DNA of 64,000 nucleotides from Chitinophaga silvisoli (GTDB lineage: Bacteria; Bacteroidota; Bacteroidia; Chitinophagales; Chitinophagaceae): the NCBI RefSeq assembly GCF_003412465.1, contig NZ_QTJV01000001.1, positions 682,001 through 746,000 on the forward strand. Reading direction: 5' to 3'. How positions within the stretch are numbered: position 1 is the stretch's first letter; every line of letters begins with the position of its first letter. Made by a program: the position numbers and the translations under genes. Shown piece after piece: positions 18,645 through 28,516 of this stretch. Below the pieces are notes generated by a model. It saw only the letters and a list, made by a program, of their open reading frames with translations, made no database searches and had not been told where the DNA came from.

Positions 18645-19008
18645 ATCTTTCTAAGTGTCTTTATGCCTTAACAATCAATTATTTAGAATACTCCAGTCCG
18701 CAAATTCAATGCCACTGTATTATTCCTCAACTGTTATGCCCTCATTACTAACTATAAATAACCCAAGTTCGACAAAAGTACAACGATTAAAGAAAATTCA
18801 GTGGAGGGGGTATATTTATTTATTCACAGGACTGCCTGCTTCCTATTGTTAATTTATTATTAATCAATTAATTGGATCAAATTGTTAAATGAAAGAGAAA
18901 AAACATAATGTTCCATGCAATATGTTCCACGCTCATTCGTCTACCTATTTTTACACAGGGTCGCACTATTTTTGTATTGTAAATGATTAGCGGAAAAAAG
19001 TTAAGCAG
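18645..19008. promoter_or_regulatory. intergenic region with promoter
   Basis: The 364-base divergent gap is AT-rich. TATTTTTG at 18967-18974 is a good -7 box for the phosphoesterase at 19009. Two direct copies of TGTTCCA, 14 bases apart (18909 and 18923), resemble half of the TGTTCCACG-type ParB site but lack the inverted half. Nothing else is recognised. Confidence 0.45.
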
Positions 19009-20268
19009 ATGCGCACGGGATTAAACACATTTTTACTAGCTGGGCTACTATTTTTATTGGATTTATATGTATTTATGGCCATCAGGGCTGTATTTTATGG
19101 TGCGGCTGCCCGTATCAAAACTATCGCTTTCAGTACTTACTGGGTCATTTCAGCCCTGGTACTACTCCTGGTTCTATTGATGCCTTATATCCACTGGCAG
19201 GATTGGTCCAAACATGTCAAGGGCTATGTTCTCACCATTATTTTTGCAGTTGTTTTTGCCAAACTGCTGGTTGCTGTCTTCTTATTATTAGATGACCTGC
19301 GCAGAGGTGTCACCTGGGTGATTCAGCGGTTTACAACTCCACAGGCAGCGGATATGACCGTAAGAGGTATCTCCCGTTCCCGCTTCCTGACCCAGCTGGC
19401 ATTGATCACCGGCGGCGGTATGTTCGCCACCTTTATATATGGTCTCTCCAATAAATATAATTATAAAGTCAGGCAGATGAAGCTTGCTTTCAAAAACCTG
19501 CCACCCGCTTTCAAAGGACTGAGAATATTACAACTCTCTGATATCCACTCCGGTAGCTTTGATAATTATGATGCTGTACGCAAGGGAGTGGAAATGATCA
19601 ATGCACAAAAGGCTGATATCGTGCTGTTTACGGGTGACCTGGTGAATGAACTGGCGGAGGAGATGGACCAATACAAATCCCTGTTTAGCCAGATTAAAGC
19701 ACCTATGGGCGTTTATTCTACATTGGGTAATCATGACTATGGCGATTATCACGCATGGCCCGACAAAGATGCCAGCGGTTTTAGTCATCAGCGTATGCAA
19801 AACCTGGAGGCCCTGAAACAGGTACATGCCGATATGGGCTGGCGGCTGATGATGAATGAACATGTGGTGCTGGAAAGAGCAGGACAGCAAATAGGCCTGC
19901 TGGGGATTGAGAACTGGAGTGCAATGGCCCGTTTCCCGAAATATGGCGACATGAAGAAAGCATATGAAGGCGCTGAAAAGCTGCCGTTTAAGATATTGAT
20001 GTCCCACGACCCTACCCATTGGGATGCACAGGTAAGAACAGAATACCCGGATATAGATCTGATGCTGGCAGGACACACCCATGGTATGCAATTCGGCGTT
20101 GAAATTCCCGGATTCAAATGGAGTCCTTCCCGATTCGTCTTCAAAGAATGGGCAGGACTGTATCGTGAAGGAAATCAGCGCCTGTATGTAAACCGTGGCT
20201 TTGGTTTCCTCGGCTACCCTGGCCGGGTCGGGATCCTGCCTGAAATAACCGTCATTGAACTGGTATAG
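19009..20268 (+). CDS. membrane-anchored metallophosphoesterase
   Basis: A 419-residue protein of the YkuE/YaeI group. The first 150 residues contain about four transmembrane helices (residues 5-28, 40-62, 75-95, 125-145). The rest is a calcineurin-like phosphoesterase with SDIHSGS, FTGDLVNE, LGNHDYGDY, MSHDP and AGHTHG, a complete dimetal site. YaeI acts on UDP-diacylglucosamine in other bacteria, whereas YkuE is a cell-wall-associated phosphatase; the substrate here is open. The catalytic domain probably faces the periplasm. Confidence 0.85.
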   Translation: MRTGLNTFLLAGLLFLLDLYVFMAIRAVFYGAAARIKTIAFSTYWVISALVLLLVLLMPYIHWQDWSKHVKGYVLTIIFAVVFAKLLVAVFLLLDDLRRGVTWVIQRFTTPQAADMTVRGISRSRFLTQLALITGGGMFATFIYGLSNKYNYKVRQMKLAFKNLPPAFKGLRILQLSDIHSGSFDNYDAVRKGVEMINAQKADIVLFTGDLVNELAEEMDQYKSLFSQIKAPMGVYSTLGNHDYGDYHAWPDKDASGFSHQRMQNLEALKQVHADMGWRLMMNEHVVLERAGQQIGLLGIENWSAMARFPKYGDMKKAYEGAEKLPFKILMSHDPTHWDAQVRTEYPDIDLMLAGHTHGMQFGVEIPGFKWSPSRFVFKEWAGLYREGNQRLYVNRGFGFLGYPGRVGILPEITVIELV

Positions 20269-20321
20269 ACAGTAATGTTAATTTATTTCGCTTATCTTGC
20301 AGCTAGTTAAACGCTTCGTGC

Positions 20322-21269
20322 ATGCGCCGCTGCTTTTGTATTTTCTTATTTCTGTTTTGTAGTCAGGCTGTATGGAGCCAGTCCCTTGCCGAACTGGAAA
20401 AGCAACTTGACTCCTTGCTGAGAAAGCGGGAGAAAAGTGAATTGATAGTAGGTCTCGGATATGGTAACAACCCGGCTTACGGTAGTAAAGTGAACAATGG
20501 AGAACGGCCCGTGGTTATGAAAACCTTCCTTTCTCCCACCCTTGGATATTATCATAAAAGTGGTATCTATGGTACCGTCAGTAATTATTACCTGTTCAAC
20601 TCATTGGGAACACCATGGTTTGAATGGGACTTTTCTGTTGGTTATGATTATTCCAAAAGCAAGCATTTTATGACTGGTATATCTTATACCAGGTATATCT
20701 TCGCCGATTCTGCTGACGTTCCGGCCACGCCTATTAATAATGAACTCTTTGCTTATTTCTATTACCGCGACTGGTGGATTCAGCCTGGGGTCAGCCTGGA
20801 TTTTGGTTGGGGAAGTTGTACAGAAGCAACTGGTCCTAAGGGTCCTAATGGAGAACCGGCACTTACCCGAAATCTATCTGGCAATGACTTCAATGTCGTA
20901 GCAGCGGTGCGCCATCCATTTATATTTGTGGATGTACTGAAAAGAGATGATGCTTTCCTGCTTACCCCTTCGGTAGGCCTGACTATGGGGACCGCCCGTT
21001 ATTACAGTAACTTACGTGCATTTCAATATATCTCCCGTTCACCATGGATGAAAGGAGATGCGCCACATGAAATATTTCACCCTGAAACGACCCGGAAGTC
21101 GGATACAGGATTCGAAATGAGGGCTTTGGATCTGACAATAAGTGCATCCTATATCGTGGGTAAATTCACCCTGGCACCATCCTATACCGTTTTCCAGCCA
21201 TTCCAGGGTTCCGACAAAAAGCTGGTTAACTACTTCACAGCGCGTGTTGCCTATACATTAAAAAAATAA
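20322..21269 (+). CDS. outer-membrane beta-barrel protein, unknown
   Basis: 315 residues with a signal peptide (CFCIFLFLFCSQAVWSQ), a short helical segment containing charged residues (LAELEKQLDSLLRKREKSE) and then repeated amphipathic strands rich in Tyr, Phe and Gly (GYDYSKSKHFMTGISYTRYIF), ending in a strand VAYTLKK. It looks like an outer-membrane barrel. No family name is recognised. It follows the phosphoesterase by 53 bases and may share its transcript. Confidence 0.7.
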   Translation: MRRCFCIFLFLFCSQAVWSQSLAELEKQLDSLLRKREKSELIVGLGYGNNPAYGSKVNNGERPVVMKTFLSPTLGYYHKSGIYGTVSNYYLFNSLGTPWFEWDFSVGYDYSKSKHFMTGISYTRYIFADSADVPATPINNELFAYFYYRDWWIQPGVSLDFGWGSCTEATGPKGPNGEPALTRNLSGNDFNVVAAVRHPFIFVDVLKRDDAFLLTPSVGLTMGTARYYSNLRAFQYISRSPWMKGDAPHEIFHPETTRKSDTGFEMRALDLTISASYIVGKFTLAPSYTVFQPFQGSDKKLVNYFTARVAYTLKK

Positions 21270-21431
21270 TATTCACGTTTTCTTCACATTTTCATTAAAT
21301 AAGAAATGTAGCATAGATTTTGCTCACATCGCTATGTTGGCGATAGGGGTATTTTTTGTGTGGCTCGTCTTTTATAATAGAAAAACCATTTATCCGTTTA
21401 CTTAAAAACCTTGTTGAAAAAAAAACGCTAT

Positions 21432-22046
21432 ATGAAAAAACTGTTTTTCGCCGCAGCAGTACTGTGTGTGACTGCCTTCTCTTCTACAACTGTTAATGCC
21501 CAGTCCGGATTCTTGCATTTTGGTCTGAAAGGCGGTGCCAATCTGGGTAAACTGGATGGTAAAGGCTACAAAGATGGTTTTAACCTCGGCTACCACCTGG
21601 GTGGTTTCGCACAGGTAAACCTCACAAAAGGTTTCGGTGTACAGGGTGAATTGATTTTCTCCTCTACCCAGACTAAAACTACCAGCGACTTTAGTGAAGT
21701 ATACAATACTGATAACCTGAGTGATAATGGGAAGAAGATTAAGCTGAACTACCTGAGCATCCCGATCCTGGCAAACTTCTCCCTGGGTAGCCCCCGTATC
21801 AAACTGCAGGTTGGTCCCCAGTTCAGTGCATTGGTTTCTGACAAGAACGTATTCAAAGCATCAAACGATGCCTTCAATGGTGGTGATGTTTCCGGCGTAG
21901 CAGGTCTGTGGATCCAGCTGCCGATCATCAATATCAGTGCGCGTTACATTGTAGGTTTCACCGATGTGAAGAAGATTGACGATGTAGCCAATACCGGCAA
22001 CTGGAAGAATCAGGCGATTCAGCTGGGTGTTGGTGTGACACTGTAA
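21432..22046 (+). CDS. PorT-type outer-membrane beta-barrel protein
   Basis: 204 residues from the ATG at 21432, which begins a standard signal peptide (MKKLFFAAAVLCVTAFSS, cleavage after NAQ); the longer frame adds seven residues of little value. The mature protein starts LHFGLKGGANLGKLDG, the typical opening of the outer_membrane_beta-barrel_2/PorT-like family, and ends with a barrel strand AIQLGVGVTL. Such small barrels are abundant in Bacteroidota and mostly uncharacterised. A strong terminator follows. Confidence 0.8.
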   Translation: MKKLFFAAAVLCVTAFSSTTVNAQSGFLHFGLKGGANLGKLDGKGYKDGFNLGYHLGGFAQVNLTKGFGVQGELIFSSTQTKTTSDFSEVYNTDNLSDNGKKIKLNYLSIPILANFSLGSPRIKLQVGPQFSALVSDKNVFKASNDAFNGGDVSGVAGLWIQLPIINISARYIVGFTDVKKIDDVANTGNWKNQAIQLGVGVTL

Positions 22047-22073
22047 TCATATTTTGCTCAGGCAAACCTTAAT

Positions 22074-22111
22074 AAAAACTCGCTTTTATCGCCAGGTAAA
22101 AGCGAGTTTTT
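22074..22111 (+). terminator. terminator of the beta-barrel gene
   Basis: AAAAACTCGCTTTTA / TAAAAGCGAGTTTTT, a 15-bp perfect stem with an eight-base loop, followed by ATTTT. Confidence 0.92.
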
Positions 22112-22159
22112 ATTTTAAACTTAGGTAAAACGGTATTATGTATATTTATAATAGAATAC

Positions 22160-22223
22160 CCTTTTCTTTTTTCGTGGCATTAATCTTGACAATATACCTA
22201 TGCTTAGAAAAAAGGCGAAAAGG
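22160..22223. repeat. interrupted inverted repeat upstream of lon
   Basis: CCTTTTC-TTTTTTC (22160-22173) is repeated inverted as GAAAAAA-ggc-GAAAAGG (22207-22223), with a three-base bulge and a 33-base spacer, 50 bases before lon. It may be a control site for the protease gene or a chance feature of A/T tracts. Confidence 0.3.
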
Positions 22224-22272
22224 ATAGCCACAGGCTGACAAATTGGCTACTTTTTGTATTTAAATTACCGAG

Positions 22273-24675
22273 ATGAATAGATTTTACTTAACGAATTCGG
22301 AAGAGGAAATGGAATTCATGCCAATTATCCCTCTGAATGAAGATGGGGAGGGGCAGGAAGAGGATAATATACCCGATGAGCTGGCACTCTTACCTTTGAG
22401 AAATACGGTACTTTTCCCTGGTGTGGTTTTGCCCATCACGGTTGGCAGAGATAAATCCATTAAGGCTGTAAACGATGCTTATCGTGGCGATAAGCTCATT
22501 GGCGTTGTCGCTCAGAAAGACAGCACTGTGGAAGATCCTATCATTGCCGATCTGGCAGAGGTAGGTACAGTAGCCCGTATCGTAAAACTGATCAAAATGC
22601 CTGATGGTGGTACTACTATCATCATTCAGGGACGTAAAAGATTTAAGATCAATGAGATCGTTGCTGAAGATCCATACTTCAAAGCACGTATAGATATATT
22701 GCAGGACGAAATCGTAACGGACGATCCTGAATTTGACGCATACATCTCTACTATCAAGGACCTGGCAGGACAAATTATACAGTTGTCCCCCAATCTGCCA
22801 TCAGAAGCCAGCATCATTCTCAAGAATATTGAAAATGAATCTTTCCTTGTGCACTTCGTTTCTTCCAACCTGAACTGCGACCTGAAAGAGAAACAGCAAT
22901 TGCTGGAAATCAATAACCTGCGCACCCGTGCAGAGCTCCTGCTCAAACTGTTGCAGGTTGAACTTCAGCTGGCAGAACTGAAAAACAAGATCACCAACAA
23001 AACAAAGGCGGATCTTGACAAGCAACAACGTGAATACTTCCTGCAGCAACAGCTCAAATCCATCAAGGAAGAATTGGGTGGCGACAGCAATGACCGTGAG
23101 GTAAAGGAGCTCCAGCGCAAAGCAGAGAAGAAAAAATGGACAGAAGCTGCCGGTGAACTTTTCCGCAAAGGAATTGAAAAGCTGGAGCGTATGCATCCCA
23201 GCACCCCGGATTATTCGGTGGTATATAACCACCTGGACCTGATGCTGGACCTGCCATGGCAGGAATATACCGAAGACAGCTACGACCTGAAAAAGGCGAA
23301 AAAGATACTGGACAATGATCATTATGGCATGGACAAAATCAAGGAGCGCATCCTCGAATACCTGGCTGTACTGAAGCTGAAAGGTGACATGAAGTCACCC
23401 ATCCTCTGCTTCGTAGGCCCTCCGGGTATTGGTAAGACTTCTTTAGGTCGTTCCATCGCCAGCGCCATTGGCCGCAAATATGTGCGTCTCAGCCTGGGTG
23501 GTCTGCACGACGAAAGCGAGATCCGTGGTCACCGTAAAACGTACATCGGGGCGATGCCCGGCCGGATCCTGCAAAGCATCCGCAAGGTAAAGACTTCCAA
23601 CCCCGTAATGATCCTGGACGAAATCGATAAGATTGGCAACGATCACCGTGGCGATCCTAGTTCCGCAATGCTGGAAGTACTGGATCCTGAGCAGAATGGC
23701 ACCTTTTACGACAACTACCTGGAGCTGGAATATGATCTGAGCAAGGTCCTGTTCATCGCTACAGCAAATGATATCAATGCTATCAGTCCCGCGCTGCGTG
23801 ACCGCCTGGAAATCATTGACCTGAGTGGTTATTCCATCGAGGAAAAAGTAGAAATTGCCAAGCGCCACCTGGTGCCCAAGCAGAAAGAAGCCCATGGCCT
23901 CAAGCAGCTGAAAATGAGGATCAGCAACAGTGTGCTGGACAGGATCATACAGGACTATACCCGCGAAAGTGGTGTACGTGAGCTGGACAGGCAAATGGCC
24001 TCCATCATGCGTTCCCTGGCGAAGGATGTGGCCCTGGAAGAAGAACTGCCAGACAGTCTGACCGAAGAACACGTAGAAGAAATATTGGGTAAGGCCCGTT
24101 ATTCCAACGAAATATACAAGGTAGGTAATCCTCCTGGTGTGGCCGTAGGCCTTGCCTGGACATATGTAGGCGGGGATATCCTCTTTATCGAAAGCAGCCT
24201 CAGTGAAGGGAAAGGTGAACTGCAGCTGACCGGTAACCTGGGTAATGTGATGAAGGAATCTGCCAGCACCGCACTGAGCTACCTGCAGGCAAATGCACAC
24301 CAGTTCAATATCAGTCCAAAGCTGTTCAGGGAGCGGAATATCCATATCCACGTACCTGAAGGTGCTGTTCCAAAGGATGGTCCAAGTGCAGGTATTACAA
24401 TGCTGACCGCTTTAACTTCCGCATTCACAGGCAGAAAGGTGAAATCCTACCTGGCTATGACAGGCGAAATCACCCTCAGGGGACAGGTATTGCCGGTGGG
24501 AGGTATCAAAGAAAAAATACTGGCTGCCAAAAGGGCGGGGATTAAAGAAATCATCCTCTGTTGGCAGAATGAGAAAGATATCAAGGAAATTAATCCCGAC
24601 TATATCAAAGGGGTGAAGTTCCATTTTGTCAAAGAAATGAACCAAGTGATCGATATAGCGTTATTAAAGAAGTAA
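22273..24675 (+). CDS. lon: ATP-dependent protease Lon
   Basis: An 800-residue AAA+ protease for misfolded and regulatory proteins in the cytosol. It has the substrate-binding LAN domain ([19 protein letters not shown] near residue 37) and a long coiled-coil linker. The AAA+ module carries Walker [12 protein letters not shown] near 382 and the sensor-rich [18 protein letters not shown]. The protease domain has catalytic Ser705 in KDGPSAGIT and the partner Lys in GGIKEK about 41 residues later. The length is normal for LonA. Confidence 0.97.
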   Translation: MNRFYLTNSEEEMEFMPIIPLNEDGEGQEEDNIPDELALLPLRNTVLFPGVVLPITVGRDKSIKAVNDAYRGDKLIGVVAQKDSTVEDPIIADLAEVGTVARIVKLIKMPDGGTTIIIQGRKRFKINEIVAEDPYFKARIDILQDEIVTDDPEFDAYISTIKDLAGQIIQLSPNLPSEASIILKNIENESFLVHFVSSNLNCDLKEKQQLLEINNLRTRAELLLKLLQVELQLAELKNKITNKTKADLDKQQREYFLQQQLKSIKEELGGDSNDREVKELQRKAEKKKWTEAAGELFRKGIEKLERMHPSTPDYSVVYNHLDLMLDLPWQEYTEDSYDLKKAKKILDNDHYGMDKIKERILEYLAVLKLKGDMKSPILCFVGPPGIGKTSLGRSIASAIGRKYVRLSLGGLHDESEIRGHRKTYIGAMPGRILQSIRKVKTSNPVMILDEIDKIGNDHRGDPSSAMLEVLDPEQNGTFYDNYLELEYDLSKVLFIATANDINAISPALRDRLEIIDLSGYSIEEKVEIAKRHLVPKQKEAHGLKQLKMRISNSVLDRIIQDYTRESGVRELDRQMASIMRSLAKDVALEEELPDSLTEEHVEEILGKARYSNEIYKVGNPPGVAVGLAWTYVGGDILFIESSLSEGKGELQLTGNLGNVMKESASTALSYLQANAHQFNISPKLFRERNIHIHVPEGAVPKDGPSAGITMLTALTSAFTGRKVKSYLAMTGEITLRGQVLPVGGIKEKILAAKRAGIKEIILCWQNEKDIKEINPDYIKGVKFHFVKEMNQVIDIALLKK

Positions 24676-24748
24676 CAAGTCTATACCGGCCCTTTTCACA
24701 GTTGGGACCGGTAATGGATATATGTTGATTGTTTTAAGGGTTTAAAGT

Positions 24749-24790
24749 AAGGCCATCCTGCTCCCCGGCAGAATGGCCTTATTGTTTTTG
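24749..24790 (+). terminator. lon terminator
   Basis: AAGGCCAT / ATGGCCTT outer stem with an inner CTGC/GCAG stem, followed by ATTGTTTTTG. It directly abuts the porQ promoter. Confidence 0.85.
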
Positions 24791-24798
24791 TATATTTG
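24791..24798 (+). promoter_or_regulatory. porQ -7 box, possibly leaderless
   Basis: TATATTTG ends five bases before the porQ ATG at 24804, so the predicted start site falls at or within two bases of the start codon. No convincing -33 box was seen because the lon terminator occupies that region. Confidence 0.45.
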
Positions 24799-24803
24799 TC
24801 AAA

Positions 24804-25838
24804 ATGTACCGACTCATATTCCTATTCCTACTGATTACCCATTCCTCCGTTGCCCAGGTACTGGGAGGAAAAACCACCTTTGCATTCCTGGACCTTCCGG
24901 TATCACCGGCACAGACAGCACTGGGCAGCATCAATGTAAGCCAGCAGGGGAATGACATTGCATTGTCTACGCTCAATCCTGCCTTATTACGGCCGGATAT
25001 GCATACCCATATGCAACTCAACTACACCAGTTATTTTGCGGACGTACTGTATGCACATGCACTTTTCGGCTATCATTCAGTCCACCTTCAGACCACCTTT
25101 GCAGGCGGTATTCAATATATAGATTACGGCGCTGTTACCCAGACGGATGCCAGCGGTAGTATTCAGGGGTCCTTCAGGCCAAGAGATCTGTCTATCCAGG
25201 TCACCGCTTCCCGCCAATACCTCGAGAGGTGGCACTATGGTGCTACTTTACAATTTGTACAATCCCGCTACCAGCAATATAATTCCTCGGGCCTGGTATT
25301 ACACTTTGGGCTCACTTACGAAGACACTACTCACCATTGGCAGGCAGGTCTGCTGGCAAAGAATATGGGCTTACAGCTCAGTACTTATACGCCTGGCAAC
25401 CAGGAACCCTTACCGTTTGATTTACAGGTGGGGATTTCCAAAAGATTGAATCAGCTGCCCTTGCAATTATCAGCTACCCTTCATCATATTTATCAATACG
25501 ACGTACGTTATGCAGATCCCGGATTCCAGGAAAGCAGCTTAATCACCAACGGGGATACTGTAAAGACAAGCGGGCAGGCTGTAGATAAGATCTTCAGGCA
25601 TTTTGTACTGGCCGCACATTGGGAAATCGGGCGATTTGTTACCCTGACGGCGGGTTATAATCATCTCAGGAGACAGGAATTATCAGATCCACAATTGAGA
25701 GGCCTGAGTGGATTTTCGGCTGGGGTAGGGGTGGTGACGAGGAAGATCCAGCTCCGTTATGCGAGGGCCTGGTATCAGCGCAGTGCTGCGCTGAACCAGT
25801 TCGGAATAAATTTGCCCCTGAAGGAATGGAGTTATTAG
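24804..25838 (+). CDS. porQ: type IX secretion system protein PorQ
   Basis: A 344-residue outer-membrane protein with a signal peptide (LIFLFLLITHSSVAQ) and the PorQ opening GGKTTFAFLDLPVSPAQTALGSINVS. A barrel of repeated aromatic strands follows. PorQ is part of the attachment complex that helps anchor type IX cargo to the cell surface. This fits the large type-IX-sorted adhesin and PorP/SprF gene less than 4 kb away. It converges on pdxJ with only four bases between stop codons. Confidence 0.78.
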   Translation: MYRLIFLFLLITHSSVAQVLGGKTTFAFLDLPVSPAQTALGSINVSQQGNDIALSTLNPALLRPDMHTHMQLNYTSYFADVLYAHALFGYHSVHLQTTFAGGIQYIDYGAVTQTDASGSIQGSFRPRDLSIQVTASRQYLERWHYGATLQFVQSRYQQYNSSGLVLHFGLTYEDTTHHWQAGLLAKNMGLQLSTYTPGNQEPLPFDLQVGISKRLNQLPLQLSATLHHIYQYDVRYADPGFQESSLITNGDTVKTSGQAVDKIFRHFVLAAHWEIGRFVTLTAGYNHLRRQELSDPQLRGLSGFSAGVGVVTRKIQLRYARAWYQRSAALNQFGINLPLKEWSY

Positions 25839-25842
25839 TAAA

Positions 25843-26580
25843 CTACTCGGCTACCTTCAGTTGTCGCTTATACAATTGAATGGTGTTTTCCAGACCCAGA
25901 TACAGCGCATCACATACTAATGCGTGACCGATGGATACCTCTTTCAGCTGCGGAATGTGCAGTTTGAAGAAGCGCAGGTTGTCCAGGTTCAGATCGTGTC
26001 CTGCATTAATATCCAGACCGATAGCAGTAGCAGCACGGGCTGTGTTTTTATAATCATTCAGCAGTTGGAAGTTCTGTTGTTGTGTCCTTGCATTGTTAAA
26101 TTCTTCCGCATAAGGACCTGTGTATAATTCAATCCTGTCGGCACCGGCAGTTTTAGCTGCTTCTACTTTATCAGGTTCTGCATTCAGGAAAATAGAGACC
26201 CTGATACCAGCGGCTTTGAAAGTGCCGATTACTTCCTGCAGGAATGACTGGTTGGCGATAGTATCCCATCCGGTATTGGAAGTGATAGCATGGGGAGGAT
26301 CCGGCACCAGCGTTACCTGTTCAGGCTTCACAGACAATACCAGGTCGATAAAGTCTTTTGATGGATAGCCTTCGATATTGAATTCTGTGGTTACTAATGG
26401 CTTCAGGTCCAATACATCCTGGTAACGGATATGACGTTCATCTGGTCTGGGGTGAACAGTGATGCCATCGGCACCAAAACGTTCGCAATCCTGTGCTACT
26501 TTCAAAATATCCGGGAGGTTACCACCTCTGGCATTGCGCAGGGTGGCAAACTTGTTAATATTTACGCTCAACTTTGTCAT
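25843..26580 (-). CDS. pdxJ: pyridoxine 5'-phosphate synthase
   Basis: Condenses 3-amino-2-oxopropyl phosphate with deoxyxylulose 5-phosphate to pyridoxine 5'-phosphate in the DXP-dependent vitamin B6 pathway. The 245-residue TIM barrel opens LSVNINKFATLRNARGG, followed by GADGITVHPRPDERHI and EFNIEGYPS, then RIELYTGPYAEEF and late DINAGHDLN. The length is normal. dxr, acting on the same deoxyxylulose 5-phosphate, is elsewhere in the window. Confidence 0.95.
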   Translation of the reverse strand: MTKLSVNINKFATLRNARGGNLPDILKVAQDCERFGADGITVHPRPDERHIRYQDVLDLKPLVTTEFNIEGYPSKDFIDLVLSVKPEQVTLVPDPPHAITSNTGWDTIANQSFLQEVIGTFKAAGIRVSIFLNAEPDKVEAAKTAGADRIELYTGPYAEEFNNARTQQQNFQLLNDYKNTARAATAIGLDINAGHDLNLDNLRFFKLHIPQLKEVSIGHALVCDALYLGLENTIQLYKRQLKVAE

Positions 26581-26613
26581 AATAACAAATGTAACGGTAA
26601 AGCCACTAAAAAC

Positions 26614-26644
26614 AAAAAGGGGCTACCACTGGCAGCCCCTTTTT
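26614..26644 (-). terminator. ahcY terminator
   Basis: AAAAAGGGGCT / AGCCCCTTTTT, an 11-bp stem with a nine-base loop, followed on the minus strand by a T-rich tract. It lies between the ahcY stop and the pdxJ start. Confidence 0.9.
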
Positions 26645-26663
26645 TATAGCACAATTGCGCCTA

Positions 26664-27992
26664 TTAGTATCTGTAATAGTCAGGTTTGTATGGACCTTCT
26701 GCAGGAATGCTCAGGTATTCAGACTGAGTTGGTGTCAGTACATCCAGTTCAACACCGATTTTCTTCAGGTGCAGACGGGCAACTTTCTCATCCAGGTGCT
26801 TAGGCAGAACGTATACTTTGTTCTCATACTTGTCAGTATGCAGCCACAGTTCCAGCTGAGCCAGGGTCTGGTTGGTGAAGGAGTTACTCATCACGAAAGA
26901 TGGGTGACCGGTAGCACAACCCAGGTTTACCAGGCGGCCTTCAGCCAGCAGGATGATGTCTTTACCATCGATAGTATATTTATCTACCTGAGGTTTGATT
27001 TCAACCTTGGTGTTACCGTAGTTCTTGTTCAGCCATGCAACGTCGATTTCGATGTCGAAGTGACCGATGTTGGATACGATACATTTGTCCTTCATCAGTT
27101 TGAAGTGCTCACCAGTGATGATGTCGCGGCAACCGGTAGTGGTTACGATGATATCAGCTTCTTTTACAGCATCAGACATTTTCTTCACTTCATAACCTTC
27201 CATAGCAGCCTGCAGTGCACAGATAGGATCGATTTCAGTTACGATCACACGGGCACCAGCGCCTCTCAGAGACTCAGCAGAACCCTTACCTACGTCACCG
27301 AAACCAGCTACAACAGCTACCTTACCGGCAATCATTACGTCAGTAGCACGACGGATCGCATCTACGCAGGATTCACGGCAACCATACTTGTTGTCAAATT
27401 TGGATTTGGTTACAGAGTCATTGATATTGATAGCAGGGATAGGCAAAGTACCTTTCTGCATACGCTCGTATAAACGGTGTACACCGGTAGTAGTCTCTTC
27501 GCTCAGACCTTTCACATGCTGGATCAGTTCAGTGTACTTGTCAAACACCATGTTTGTAAGGTCACCACCGTCATCCAGGATCATGTTCAGCGGACGATCA
27601 GCACCACCAAAGAACAGGGTCTGTTCAATACACCAGTCAAATTCCTGCTCATTCAGACCTTTCCATGCAAATACAGGTACACCTGCAGCAGCAACAGCAG
27701 CAGCAGCATGATCCTGGGTAGAAAAGATATTGCAGGAGCTCCAGCGTACTTCAGCACCCAGGTGTACCAGGGTTTCGATCAGCACAGCTGTCTGGATAGT
27801 CATATGTAAGCAACCAGCAATACGCGCACCTGCCAGTGGCTTGCTGTTACCATATTCTTCTCTCAGCGACATCAGACCTGGCATTTCAGCTTCCGCCAGC
27901 TCGATTTCTTTACGTCCCCACTCTGCCAGAGACATATCCTTTACTTTATAAGGAAGAGCAAAGTCAATGTTAGATTTAGCTATTGTAGACAT
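26664..27992 (-). CDS. ahcY: adenosylhomocysteinase
   Basis: Reversibly hydrolyses S-adenosylhomocysteine to adenosine and homocysteine, removing the inhibitor of methyltransferases. The 442-residue chain shows [29 protein letters not shown], the NAD-binding [17 protein letters not shown] near residue 220, and the C-terminal PDYYRY signature that contacts the cofactor of the neighbouring subunit. Single transcript with its own promoter and terminator. No SAH riboswitch fold is evident in the very short leader. Confidence 0.97.
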   Translation of the reverse strand: MSTIAKSNIDFALPYKVKDMSLAEWGRKEIELAEAEMPGLMSLREEYGNSKPLAGARIAGCLHMTIQTAVLIETLVHLGAEVRWSSCNIFSTQDHAAAAVAAAGVPVFAWKGLNEQEFDWCIEQTLFFGGADRPLNMILDDGGDLTNMVFDKYTELIQHVKGLSEETTTGVHRLYERMQKGTLPIPAININDSVTKSKFDNKYGCRESCVDAIRRATDVMIAGKVAVVAGFGDVGKGSAESLRGAGARVIVTEIDPICALQAAMEGYEVKKMSDAVKEADIIVTTTGCRDIITGEHFKLMKDKCIVSNIGHFDIEIDVAWLNKNYGNTKVEIKPQVDKYTIDGKDIILLAEGRLVNLGCATGHPSFVMSNSFTNQTLAQLELWLHTDKYENKVYVLPKHLDEKVARLHLKKIGVELDVLTPTQSEYLSIPAEGPYKPDYYRY

Positions 27993-28009
27993 TATTACTA
28001 GTTTTTTGC

Positions 28010-28017
28010 AAATCTAA
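28010..28017 (-). promoter_or_regulatory. ahcY promoter -7 box
   Basis: TAGATTTG on the minus strand, 18 bases before the ahcY start, fits TAnnTTTG and predicts a leader of about a dozen bases. Confidence 0.5.
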
Positions 28018-28143
28018 ATTTATTTTATGGGTAAAAACAATGCATTTGTTCTTTTTTTATTGTTGAAAACAGAACAGGTGTTTTTTTAAGCCAATTTTAG
28101 AGTCGCGATAAAATACTATCAGCTTCCCCTTAAAATAGTGGAA

Positions 28144-28205
28144 TGTGGATAAATATGTGAATTCGCAATCATCTGATCCTGAGTTGCCCTGAGTAGTTAT
28201 CCCCA
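28144..28205. other. pair of DnaA-box-like sites in AT-rich intergenic DNA
   Basis: The minus strand of 28144-28152 reads TTATCCACA, a perfect DnaA box; the plus strand of 28197-28205 reads TTATCCCCA, one mismatch. An AT-rich stretch follows at about 28218-28270. The sites lie in the 524-base divergent gap between ahcY and the giant adhesin. They may be a DnaA-regulated site rather than an origin. Confidence 0.35.
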
Positions 28206-28243
28206 TTTACGGTACTGACATATTAACAATTTATATAAAATAT

Positions 28244-28275
28244 TTTGTGTAAATATGGAATATTGAATATGTTTG
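28244..28275 (+). promoter_or_regulatory. consensus promoter of the giant adhesin gene
   Basis: TTTG (28244-28247), a 20-base spacer and TATGTTTG (28268-28275) match the Bacteroidota promoter. The predicted transcript starts near 28281, leaving a leader of about 235 bases before the ATG at 28517. Confidence 0.6.
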
Positions 28276-28348
28276 TATTTCGATATATTAAGGTTATCTT
28301 ATAGCGCAGTGTGATGTACAGTGAATGGTTAATTATAGGCCTCCGGTG

Positions 28349-28476
28349 AATCAGCATAGTGTCCCAATCCCTCACTTCCTACAATACTGTTGCAGGTAAC
28401 GTTTTCATTACCATGCCTTTTTGCATTTTTCGTGAGGGCTTTAGCCATTTCTCTAATGGTTAAAACATGGCTGATT
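28349..28476 (+). promoter_or_regulatory. foldable leader RNA of the adhesin gene
   Basis: Four nested pairings can form. P1 is AATCAGC (28349-28355) with GCTGATT (28470-28476). P2 is CCCTCAC (28369-28375) with GTGAGGG (28432-28438). P2a is GCAGGTAA (28392-28399) with TTACC-A-TGC (28408-28416). P3 is a 10-bp hairpin at 28440-28464 with one wobble. Together they make a closed junction that ends 40 bases before the start codon. No known riboswitch class is recognised. Confidence 0.4.
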
Positions 28477-28516
28477 AAAGAAATTAGATGGATTATAGAA
28501 CTTTACACGCTTTACT

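Noticed and set aside
18909..18931. parS site near the parAB operon
   Set aside because: Only half sites (TGTTCCA, TGTTCCACG) without the inverted half; a functional ParB site is a full palindrome.
23443..24351. 302-codon minus-strand frame opposite lon
   Set aside because: Shadow of the lon codon pattern, no domain recognised.
28100..28300. Chromosome replication origin
   Set aside because: Only two DnaA-like boxes, no dnaA or dnaN neighbour, and highly expressed genes on both sides do not follow origin-out orientation consistently.
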